From a virus: 64,000 nucleotides of DNA. The DNA is taken from positions 1 through 64,000 of IMG/VR virus record IMGVR_UViG_3300044684_000224, one strand, 5' to 3'. Positions 24,461-30,735 of this stretch are shown here, piece after piece. Below the pieces are notes generated by a model. That model had not been told where the DNA came from and did not search any database. It saw only the letters and a list, made by a program, of their open reading frames with translations. The position numbers and the translations under genes were made by a program. Numbering within the stretch: the stretch's first letter is position 1; every line of letters begins with the position of its first letter.

Positions 24461-24784
24461 TCAAACGTCCTGACGAAGGTCCGGATTCGCGGCACGGATA
24501 GCCGCGACGAGTTCGTGTGCCTGACGTGCTTGTTTCCGGGGTATCTCTTCCACCAGGTACTGGTCGCCGTTGCGGATCGTCAGGTGCAGCACGCCTTTGT
24601 CCTTTTTCGCCGCCAGGGCGAATACCCCGAGGACAGCCACCCTGGTCAGGGTCGCGTGCCGATCGGGGCCTGTGTCGCTGAGCGTGGCCACCGCGCCGGC
24701 AAGCGGGATCCGCACCGGCAGGAAGCCGCCTTTGGGGGGTGGCCCGACGATCTCGTGTCGACGCTTATTGATGTAGATCTTCAC
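24461..24784 (-). CDS. Small protein, PH-like fold possible
   Basis: 107 residues from GTG 24784 (an upstream GTG 24802 is also open). Starts VKIYINKRRHEIVGPPP and continues with alternating strands and a C-terminal helix, compatible with a small beta-barrel/PH-like fold. Function unknown. It follows the lipoprotein gene in a leftward operon. Confidence 0.6.
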   Translation of the reverse strand: MKIYINKRRHEIVGPPPKGGFLPVRIPLAGAVATLSDTGPDRHATLTRVAVLGVFALAAKKDKGVLHLTIRNGDQYLVEEIPRKQARQAHELVAAIRAANPDLRQDV

Positions 24785-24806
24785 CGATGTCCCCTTCTCC
24801 ACAGGT

Positions 24807-25220
24807 TCAGCGGCAATCTTGGGGCGCCCGTTTCGCGAGGACGCTCACGTCACCGTCCCACACGTCTTGCGGCGGGAGGGGGTACGCCTCGTCTCCGTTC
24901 AGCGCCCAGATCTGGTCGGTGTACTGGCTGGCCTCGCTGGTGGTGTCGGTGACGTGGAACAGCGCCTTGCTCGGGTGGTTGGGGTCGCAGTAGACGACCC
25001 CGCCGGCGATGCCGTCGAAAGGCCAGTCCGCGCCAACATCGGCCTGGCTGACGCGGACGGATGTGATGTCCGCCTGGGTCGCGGTGGGTGTGCCGGCCGT
25101 CCCCGACGGGGACTGCCCACACCCAGCGGTGATCACTCCCACTGTGAGCACGGTGGCGATACCGGAGATCCACCCGCCGCCGCGCGGCTTTATCGAGGAC
25201 ACGACACAGGTCCGGACCAT
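24807..25220 (-). CDS. Lipoprotein, DUF2511-like
   Basis: 137 residues from ATG 25220. Basic N-region, hydrophobic stretch and lipobox ITAGC (Cys near residue 34) direct lipid attachment. The mature part (ADWPFDGIAGGVVYCDP...LFHVTDTTS...YTDQIWALNGDEAYPLP) resembles DUF2511 proteins of actinobacteria. It is probably displayed on the lysogen surface; superinfection exclusion is possible but unproven. Confidence 0.65.
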   Translation of the reverse strand: MVRTCVVSSIKPRGGGWISGIATVLTVGVITAGCGQSPSGTAGTPTATQADITSVRVSQADVGADWPFDGIAGGVVYCDPNHPSKALFHVTDTTSEASQYTDQIWALNGDEAYPLPPQDVWDGDVSVLAKRAPQDCR

Positions 25221-25348
25221 CAGGCACTCCAGGGCTGGGGGGGCATGCTGCACCGGTATCGCGGCGGCTGGTTCGCCGGTTACTCCTGGCCTGGAATTGT
25301 CACGGATCTGTCCATGCCGTGCTGCACGTGATCCCGCTGGCCCTAGGA

Positions 25349-25438
25349 CTACATACCACTGGCAGGGTCATGCGCGTACGACGTGGTGCCGCGGTCGCTC
25401 GTGCGGGTGGTGATCCGGCGGATGGTCGTGGTGGTCAT
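25349..25438 (-). CDS. Possible 29-residue peptide
   Basis: ATG 25438 has a GAGAGGA ribosome site 8 bases upstream and follows the next gene's stop closely. The peptide starts MTTTTIRRITTR, echoing the MTTTTAHIT start of that gene. The rest of the 25221-25456 gap shows no ORF I would support. Confidence 0.35.
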   Translation of the reverse strand: MTTTTIRRITTRTSDRGTTSYAHDPASGM

Positions 25439-25456
25439 CGGGTGGTCCTCTCGGGG

Positions 25457-25894
25457 TTAGGCGGCCGTGGTGAACGCGGCGAACGGGTCGACCGGCCGGG
25501 CCAACTCGACGGGCTCGACGTGCCTTCTCGGCGCTGGAGCGGTGTAGCCACTCAGGGCCTCGGCACTGGCCAGGTGGTAGCAACGGCGCCCGTATTGGCC
25601 GGCTTTGCAGGTGCAGGTCGCGGCGACCGGGTTGACCTCGTACAGCACCGTCCCGTCGCTGGACACGGCCAGGTAGGTGCAGCCGATCACCGGGACGATG
25701 CCGCCGTCCTCGATCAGCTCCAGCGCCTTCTCGGACACCTCGACCGGATCACCCTTCGCCGCGACGGCCTGTTCAACCTTCGCGGCACAACCCCGGCCGT
25801 AGCCACCGTTGCGCTGGGCCTCGGCGATCGACCGGGCCGAGGTGAGGGAGCGACCGCACTTCCGGCACGTGATGTGGGCGGTGGTGGTGGTCAT
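25457..25894 (-). CDS. DUF6011 plus SWIM-type zinc finger protein
   Basis: 145 residues. An N-terminal Cys module (CRKCGRSLTSARS...GYGRGCAAKV, DUF6011-like) is followed by a SWIM-like finger (CTCKAGQYGRRCYHLA, CxCxnCxH). Both suggest nucleic-acid or protein binding through zinc. It is transcribed leftward away from the RHH gene across a shared operator region. Confidence 0.75.
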   Translation of the reverse strand: MTTTTAHITCRKCGRSLTSARSIAEAQRNGGYGRGCAAKVEQAVAAKGDPVEVSEKALELIEDGGIVPVIGCTYLAVSSDGTVLYEVNPVAATCTCKAGQYGRRCYHLASAEALSGYTAPAPRRHVEPVELARPVDPFAAFTTAA

Positions 25895-25919
25895 GATTAC
25901 CGCTCCCTTGCTGCTCAGC

Positions 25920-25990
25920 GCTAGTTTCTATCCATATAGAAACTAGCATCGGCACCGGCGGACCGCAAGGGGTTTCTATCCATAGAGATA
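25920..25990. promoter_or_regulatory. Operator: 28-base inverted repeat and a second copy
   Basis: GCTAGTTTCTA and TAGAAACTAGC form an inverted repeat at 25920-25947. The 13-mer GTTTCTATCCATA occurs at 25924 and again at 25972, 48 bases apart. The region lies between a leftward zinc-finger gene and the rightward ribbon-helix-helix gene, which is the natural candidate to bind it. Confidence 0.7.
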
Positions 25991-26008
25991 AGCCGATACG
26001 CTTCCCTC

Positions 26009-26269
26009 ATGAGCGAGGAGGGCCAAGAGCCGAAACGGAAGCCGGGACGACCTCCGACCGGCCGCACGCCCGTCCGAAGCGTGCTCATGTCGAAAGCCCG
26101 TTGGGATCACCTCGGCACGGCCAGCGCGTCGGCTGGCAGCAACCGCAGCCAGGTACTGAATGACCTGGCCGCTTGGTATCTCCGCGAGCCGCACGCCAAG
26201 CTGCCCAAACGCCCGGACGCCCCGCCCGCCGAGCAGGCCGAGGACGACGCGCCGGCCAGCGACGAGTAG
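26009..26269 (+). CDS. Ribbon-helix-helix DNA-binding protein
   Basis: 86 residues. A basic GRPPTGRTP stretch leads to a short strand (VRSVLMS) and two helices (ARWDHLGTASASA, NRSQVLNDLAAWYLREP), the MetJ/Arc-type layout. The tail is acidic. It probably represses its own promoter and the divergent 25457 gene through the repeats upstream. Confidence 0.7.
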   Translation: MSEEGQEPKRKPGRPPTGRTPVRSVLMSKARWDHLGTASASAGSNRSQVLNDLAAWYLREPHAKLPKRPDAPPAEQAEDDAPASDE

Positions 26270-26280
26270 CCGCACGAGCA

Positions 26281-26787
26281 TCACGACGTCAATGGCCTGT
26301 TGGTCGGCGGCGCGACCTGCGGTGATTCAGAGCGACCAGCGGTTTTGCCGGTAGCTCGGACGGCGGCGCACTCCGGTCCAATGCCGCGCATCTTCGAGTC
26401 GGGGTCAGTCAGCGCCTTGCCGCAGCAGCCGCAGCGCCCGGTGAGTTTGCCGAACTGGATGCGGTGCTCGTCGAGGTCTTCGCCGATCTCAACGATGTCG
26501 GTGGCGCGCTGGAACTGCCGCCCGACCAGGGCAATGGCTGCGTCGTACTCCTCGAACGTGATGCCGTTGCCGAGGAGGATCGACTGCCGCCACGCATCCC
26601 GGCCAACCGTGCGGCCGTTCTTGTACGTGCGAGGTGTCTTCCGCTCGTACAACGTCCATCCGAGCAGGCGGTACGGGTCGTCGTCCTCGTAGACGGCCAC
26701 CGCGTAGTAGCCGCGGGGAATGGTGTGCCAGTCGGCGGCGGCTAGCTTCGCCTGCCGCTCTGCGAGCCAATCTCGGCTGTCCGTCAT
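26281..26787 (-). CDS. DUF6011 C-terminal zinc protein
   Basis: 168 residues. A first domain of about 110 residues (PRGYYAVAVYEDDDPYRLLG...) is followed by the DUF6011-like finger GRCGCCGKALTDPDSKMRGIGPECA. Function unknown; several actinophages encode similar proteins. It is the last gene of a leftward four-gene operon. Confidence 0.75.
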   Translation of the reverse strand: MTDSRDWLAERQAKLAAADWHTIPRGYYAVAVYEDDDPYRLLGWTLYERKTPRTYKNGRTVGRDAWRQSILLGNGITFEEYDAAIALVGRQFQRATDIVEIGEDLDEHRIQFGKLTGRCGCCGKALTDPDSKMRGIGPECAAVRATGKTAGRSESPQVAPPTNRPLTS

Positions 26788-27071
26788 GACGTCACCCGCC
26801 CGACGTTGCGTCCGACGATCAGCGCGTCCACCCGGGCCGCGGTCGCGTCGTCGCTGGCGCGGATCTCGCCCAGCAGCCGCGCCCGCACCAGGTGCAGGTC
26901 CCGCACGGCCGAGTCGATGGCGGACACCGCGTCATTCGCCGCGCGCCGCACGGCCGGCTGCGCCTTGGTGTCGTCCCGCATCGCCCACAGGGCCGCGGCG
27001 GCGGACAGGTCCTCGACGCGCTCACGGATGTCAGTGACCACGTCCACGGTGCGGCGGGTGGTGTCCGTCAT
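26784..27071 (-). CDS. Small helical protein, unknown function
   Basis: 95 residues from ATG 27071, almost entirely helical (VTDIRERVEDLSAAAALWAM...). Overlaps neighbours on both sides. It may form a coiled-coil oligomer. Confidence 0.6.
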   Translation of the reverse strand: MTDTTRRTVDVVTDIRERVEDLSAAAALWAMRDDTKAQPAVRRAANDAVSAIDSAVRDLHLVRARLLGEIRASDDATAARVDALIVGRNVGRVTS

Positions 27072-27184
27072 CGTGTCTTCCTCCGCAGCCAGCGTCGTAG
27101 CGCGGTGCGGATGCGGCGGCCGCGGGTGATCCTGGCATGCCGGCTGGCGCCTTGGCGGTTGAGCCACTGCTGGAGGTCACTCAC
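27068..27184 (-). CDS. Tiny basic peptide
   Basis: 38 residues from GTG 27184, overlapped by GTGA with the membrane protein gene. Highly basic (LNRQGASRHARITRGRR...). Possibly nucleic-acid binding, but only coupling supports it. Confidence 0.45.
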   Translation of the reverse strand: MSDLQQWLNRQGASRHARITRGRRIRTALRRWLRRKTR

Positions 27185-27405
27185 CGCGCACCCCGACGGC
27201 CGAGGGCGGTGACGATGAGGTGGGCAGCCTCGAACGCGACCCAGCCGATCAAACTGAAGGTGCCGACGTAGAGCAGGAGCCACAGGCCTGCGGGGGCGGC
27301 GGCGAGGATGCCCATGATCGTGGCGAGAAGGACGGCGGCTGGGATGAGGATCCCGGCGGCGCGCTGGTTGGTGCGGCGCACGGTGGACGAGCGGCTGGTA
27401 GGCAT
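27181..27405 (-). CDS. Two-helix membrane protein
   Basis: 74 residues with two membrane segments (about 17-36 and 40-63). First gene of a leftward operon. Unknown function. Confidence 0.65.
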   Translation of the reverse strand: MPTSRSSTVRRTNQRAAGILIPAAVLLATIMGILAAAPAGLWLLLYVGTFSLIGWVAFEAAHLIVTALGRRGAR

Positions 27406-27654
27406 GGACGGCTCCTAAGGTCGAAGGTCGTCCAACGAGATCAACAAGTGCCCACAACTCGCCTGATAACCTGGCGTGTAGCGTCCTGACCTGGGCTGCA
27501 ATAACCCTGGTCGGCGTAGCGGTTAACCCGGTGACACCCCCAAGATGCCTGGCGAACCCATGCGCGTCCAACCGAGCCGGGCCCGGCATATGACCAGTGA
27601 AGACACCCGTTGATGTAGTTGGCTGCCGGCTAGCGTAGCGCACACTCACCGGAT
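27406..27654. other. Gap before integrase, possible attP/arm-site region
   Basis: No gene seen. Short repeats stand out: GTGTAGCG (27476), GCGTAGCGG (27514) and GCGTAGCG (27633), with TAACCTGG, TAACCCTGG and TTAACCCGG between. This could hold integrase arm sites or attP, but no tRNA-like core was identified. Confidence 0.35.
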
Positions 27655-28587
27655 ATGGTGAAAATCGTGTCCGACGAACTCTCTGACCTTCTGCGCAGCT
27701 TCCAGATCCACGTCCGTGCCGAGGGCCGCGCGCCGCGCACGGTGACCATCTACAGCCAGGCGGTCCAGTTCTTCGCCGCGTGGCTGACCGACCAGGGGCG
27801 CCCCGCCACGACAGACGAACTGACCAAGGACAACATCCGGCGGTGGCTGGCCGAGTTGGGCGACACCAAGAAGCCCGGCACCGTACTCACCCGCCACATC
27901 GGCCTGCACAGGTTCGGCCGGTGGCTGGTGGCCGAGGAGATCCTGACCAAGCATCCGATGGACGGCCTGGAGCAGCCGCAGGTGCCCGCGTCGCCGGTGC
28001 CGGTGCTGTCGGATGAGCAACTCGCCGCGTTGCTCAAGGCGTGTGCTGGGGCACGGTTCTACGACCGGCGCGACGAGGCGGTGATCCGGCTGCTGCTGGA
28101 CTCCGGGCTGCGGGTGTCGGAGCTGTGCGGGCTGCCCCGGTGGAAGCCGGGCGAGGGGGGTGCCGCGGTGGGGATCGACGTGGCCGACCAGATGGGCATC
28201 GTGCTGGGTAAGGGCAGTAAGGCGCGGGCGTTCTACTTCGGTGCCCGCACGGCGCGGGCGCTGGATCGGTACCTGCGGGCGCGGGCCAAGCACCGGCACG
28301 CCGACAGTCACGCGCTGTTTCTGGGTGAGCGGGGTGCGCTGACCCCGGACGGTGTGCGGGAGATTCTGCGGGTGCGGGCAGAAACGGCCGGCATCGGGCA
28401 TGTGCACCCGCATCAGCTCCGGCACACTCACGCCCATGACTTCCTGCTGCACGGAGGCCAGGAGCGCGACTTGAAGCGGCTGATGGGCTGGTCGTCGGAC
28501 ACGATGCTGGAGATCTACGGGGCGTCGGCCGCCGACGTGCGGGCGGCGTCGGCGGCGCGCCGGATGCGACGTGGCGATCGGGTGTGA
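27655..28587 (+). CDS. int: Tyrosine integrase
   Basis: 310 residues. The core-binding domain spans about 8-100 and the catalytic domain about 115-300. The catalytic set is visible: Arg153 (DSGLRVSELCGL), a Lys in the beta-hairpin region (LGKGSKARAF), His253/Arg256 (HQLRHTHAHDF), Trp279 (MGWSS) and nucleophile Tyr288 (MLEIYGAS). It resembles XerC/D-like phage integrases and should insert the phage at a host attachment site. ATG 27655 was chosen; GTG 27667 is possible. Confidence 0.9.
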   Translation: MVKIVSDELSDLLRSFQIHVRAEGRAPRTVTIYSQAVQFFAAWLTDQGRPATTDELTKDNIRRWLAELGDTKKPGTVLTRHIGLHRFGRWLVAEEILTKHPMDGLEQPQVPASPVPVLSDEQLAALLKACAGARFYDRRDEAVIRLLLDSGLRVSELCGLPRWKPGEGGAAVGIDVADQMGIVLGKGSKARAFYFGARTARALDRYLRARAKHRHADSHALFLGERGALTPDGVREILRVRAETAGIGHVHPHQLRHTHAHDFLLHGGQERDLKRLMGWSSDTMLEIYGASAADVRAASAARRMRRGDRV

Positions 28588-28761
28588 CCATTCGTGGAGG
28601 GTCATTTTGCCGACGCTTGACCTCGCGGTTTGGCACTCTGTAACCGGTCTTCACCCAATCGGGTGAAGATTAGATTAATCTGTAGCGAACGGGTGGTGCC
28701 AAGAGAAACAACGCATGGAGGACCCCCCCCCCCCCGTCGATATGGATCAAGGACGGTCTCC
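28588..28761. other. Gap after integrase with inverted repeats and a 13-C run
   Basis: Contains TCTTCACCC/GGGTGAAGA (28648-28669), the palindrome AGATTAATCT (28672-28681) and an uninterrupted run of 13 C (28723-28735). The hairpin can end the integrase transcript. The AT-rich palindrome could belong to attP. No ORF is supported. Confidence 0.5.
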
Positions 28762-29007
28762 ATGTGTACACGGCCGCTGGCCATCGCTGCTGGCATGAGC
28801 GCTGCTCTTATGCTGTGGTTTATTTACCTGACAGATCATGGTCACACTTCGCCGACCGTGTGGACCAGTGCGGGCACGGGGGCGTGTGTTGTCGCGTGGT
28901 GGTACTGCTTGGCGGATTGGCGGCTGGCGAGAGGGTCGAAAGAGGGCCGCAGCCCGAAGAATGATGGGGACGCGGACTCGACAGTGCGGCGACTCGGCTC
29001 GCGGTGA
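28762..29007 (+). CDS. Small membrane protein
   Basis: 81 residues from ATG 28762 with two membrane segments (about 5-24 and 36-53) and a charged tail. The poly-C run lies 27 bases upstream; one more C would put ATG 28715 in the same frame and extend the protein. Convergent with the next gene, stop to stop. Function unknown. Confidence 0.5.
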   Translation: MCTRPLAIAAGMSAALMLWFIYLTDHGHTSPTVWTSAGTGACVVAWWYCLADWRLARGSKEGRSPKNDGDADSTVRRLGSR

Positions 29008-29397
29008 TCACATTGGTGTTGCGTCCCTTTTGATCTCGCACAGTTTCGCAACGATGGACTGCGCCTCGGACGGTGCCACGAGCACCGTCCGAGGCTTATT
29101 GGTTTCCTTCGGGCCGACGATGCCGTGTTCTTCGAGTTCGTTCATCAACAGGTTGGCCATGCCGTAGCCACCGCGGAGCTTCCTTGCCAGCATGGCATGT
29201 GAACCGTACTGGGATGTTATGACTAGCTCGGCTGCGAGTGCGATGAGAGGGGCTTCTGGTGGCGCGATCGTGGGCGTCCACCGTGCCCAGGGGTCGGCCT
29301 GCTGCCTGGATCGTCGTGGCGGTGGGGGCACGGTGGGCCGCTCGGCGATGCGGATGAGGGACGAGATGAGCGCGAGGATCGCTCTGGCCAGTTCCAT
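29008..29397 (-). CDS. FtsK-gamma-like winged-helix protein
   Basis: 129 residues. A Pro/Arg-rich first half leads into a winged helix (about 63-100) whose SQYGSHAMLARKLRGGYGMANLLMNELEEHGIVGP closely follows the FtsK gamma domain pattern. That domain recognises 8-base chromosome-orienting motifs. Stand-alone versions are common on actinobacterial mobile elements and probably act as DNA-binding regulators. It precedes nothing but a convergent gene and lies in the lysogeny operon. Confidence 0.7.
   Translation of the reverse strand: MELARAILALISSLIRIAERPTVPPPPRRSRQQADPWARWTPTIAPPEAPLIALAAELVITSQYGSHAMLARKLRGGYGMANLLMNELEEHGIVGPKETNKPRTVLVAPSEAQSIVAKLCEIKRDATPM
29063..29101 (+). terminator. Perfect 14-bp hairpin with T-rich tail inside a convergent gene
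   Basis: GCCTCGGACGGTGC pairs with GCACCGTCCGAGGC around a five-base loop, then CTTATT-like tail. It suits termination of the rightward 28762 gene but lies within the coding part of the leftward 29008 gene. Confidence 0.65.
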
Positions 29398-29405
29398 TGT
29401 GGCTC

Positions 29406-29810
29406 CTATCCGGTTCGCCGGCGCCGGAACGCGCGCTGTTCGTTGATCCAGTCCACGGCGTCGTTGAGGCGTTTCAGGGCCTCGTTCCGGCCGTGTTTGT
29501 CTTCCCAGAACTTGTAGACATCCATCAGTTCCCGCTGTTCCTCTGTGAGCGGCGGGGGCTGTTCTCGTTCCAGTGGCAGTGGGTCGCCGCCGGCAAGGAC
29601 AGACTCGAACGAGCCGGGCCCTAGGCCGATCACCGGCTCCATCTGCGCGGCCTTGTGCGCCTGCGGCAGTCGTGTGCCGTCTTCGACGCCGGTCCAGGTG
29701 CCGCGGTCGACGCCCGCCTGCGCGGCCGCCGACCGGATGCTTAGTCCTCGCCGTGTGCGTTCTCGGCGCACTATCTCGGCGAGCCGTGCCCTGTGTCCCC
29801 CGACTGGCAT
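29406..29810 (-). CDS. XRE-family repressor candidate
   Basis: 134 residues. A helix-turn-helix spans about 8-62 (LAEIVRRERTRRGLSIRSAAAQAGVDRGTWTGVEDG), followed by a helical C-terminal region (LTEEQRELMDVYKFWEDKHG). It is transcribed leftward from the divergent switch with the Cro-like gene on the other side, the expected place for the lysogeny repressor. The FtsK-gamma-like gene follows in the same operon. Confidence 0.75.
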   Translation of the reverse strand: MPVGGHRARLAEIVRRERTRRGLSIRSAAAQAGVDRGTWTGVEDGTRLPQAHKAAQMEPVIGLGPGSFESVLAGGDPLPLEREQPPPLTEEQRELMDVYKFWEDKHGRNEALKRLNDAVDWINEQRAFRRRRTG

Positions 29811-29833
29811 GGTGGCTCCCTATTGCCCGGTTT

Positions 29834-29932
29834 GGTTGTGGACTCTAGTGGAACTTGGCCGCACTGTGTAACCCCTTCGCCACATGTTGACGTGTGTGGT
29901 CGAGGATGGTTGTGGAATCTGGTGGTACTTGG
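29834..29932. promoter_or_regulatory. Switch region: two copies of a 25-base operator-like repeat
   Basis: 29834-29858 and 29908-29932 share 22 of 25 bases, opening GGTTGTGG and ending ACTTGG. They are direct repeats 74 bases apart between the divergent repressor and Cro-like genes. One copy lies near each gene start, as expected for paired operators or promoters of a lysis-lysogeny switch. Confidence 0.65.
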
Positions 29933-29946
29933 TAGCGTCCGGTGGC

Positions 29947-30189
29947 ATGGGACCGAATCCGCCGAATGTCGCCATCGACGGTGACGAGCTGCGGACGAGA
30001 CGCAAGTTCGCGGGCTACTCGCAGATCGAACTGGCCGAGCAGGCGGAGATCACCAACCGCTACGTCAGTGAGATCGAGCGCGGCAACCGAAAGTTCGTGA
30101 GCCCCGCCGTGTTCGTCCGTCTCTGTGACGCCCTCGACATCCGACCCGACCAGCGGTGGAAGCTCGTCCGTTCGGCGGTGGCGTCGTGA
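29947..30189 (+). CDS. Cro-like XRE helix-turn-helix protein
   Basis: 80 residues from ATG 29947. The helix-turn-helix is clear: LRTRRKFAGYSQIELAEQAEITNRYVSEIERGNRKFVSP. Its position opposite the repressor suggests Cro or an early regulator. It is the first gene of a tightly overlapping operon that continues into the Cas12m-like effector. Confidence 0.75.
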   Translation: MGPNPPNVAIDGDELRTRRKFAGYSQIELAEQAEITNRYVSEIERGNRKFVSPAVFVRLCDALDIRPDQRWKLVRSAVAS

Positions 30190-30458
30190 GCACCACACCC
30201 GCGCAACGCTCCGCCAACGCCTCCATCGCCGCGCACAGCATGTGGGCACGTTGCCCGGACCGGGCCAGACGTCTGCGCAACGCGCACGCCGCCCTGGAGG
30301 CCCGCATCGCCCGTGACTTCGGCATCCCGGCCGACCTGCCGCCGGCCGAGTACGCGACGCGGATCGAGTCGGCGAAGCGGGCCTACTTCGGGCGGCTGGC
30401 GCAGCGGTCGGCGAAGGCGCGGGCGGCGAAGCGGTTACGAGCGGGTGAGGCGGCATGA
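30186..30458 (+). CDS. Small basic helical protein upstream of cas12m-like gene
   Basis: 90 residues from GTG 30186, overlapped by GTGA with the Cro-like gene. Helical, Arg/Ala-rich (ARRLRNAHAALEARIARDFG...). Function unknown. Confidence 0.6.
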   Translation: MSTTPAQRSANASIAAHSMWARCPDRARRLRNAHAALEARIARDFGIPADLPPAEYATRIESAKRAYFGRLAQRSAKARAAKRLRAGEAA

Positions 30459-30604
30459 ACGCCCGCACCACCCCGCCCGGCATGGTCGACATCCGGCGCC
30501 GCCCCGACGAGAGCGCCGAGCAGGCCCTGACCGGTGACCCGGACGACAAGAAGTCGAAGCCGGTGGAGCAGTCGAAGCCGGCCGGGAAGGACGGACCGAA
30601 GTGA
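30455..30604 (+). CDS. Tiny charged protein
   Basis: 49 residues (MNARTTPPGMVDIRRRPDES...) ending in a Lys/Pro/Ser tail. Linked by ATGA and GTGA overlaps. Unknown function. Confidence 0.5.
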   Translation: MNARTTPPGMVDIRRRPDESAEQALTGDPDDKKSKPVEQSKPAGKDGPK

Positions 30605-30735
30605 CCTCGCAGCCCAGTGACGACGAGATCTTGGACGGTCTGGCCCGGAACCTCAACCAGGGTGCTGAGCGGGCCGCTGAGGACCGGGCCACGCAGCGTG
30701 CTGCTGATGCGGTGAAGAAAGGGGGAAAGTCGTGA
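30601..30735 (+). CDS. Tiny helical protein coupled to cas12m-like gene
   Basis: 44 residues (MTSQPSDDEILDGLARNLNQ...) with a single helix. Its TGA overlaps the GTG start of the effector, and AAAGGGGGAAAG inside it is the effector's ribosome site. May exist mainly to couple translation. Confidence 0.5.
   Translation: MTSQPSDDEILDGLARNLNQGAERAAEDRATQRAADAVKKGGKS

Noticed and set aside
25368-25583. 71-residue minus-strand frame MLPPGQCRGPEW...
   Set aside because: It overlaps the end of the well-supported DUF6011/SWIM gene in another frame and has His/Arg/Pro noise composition.
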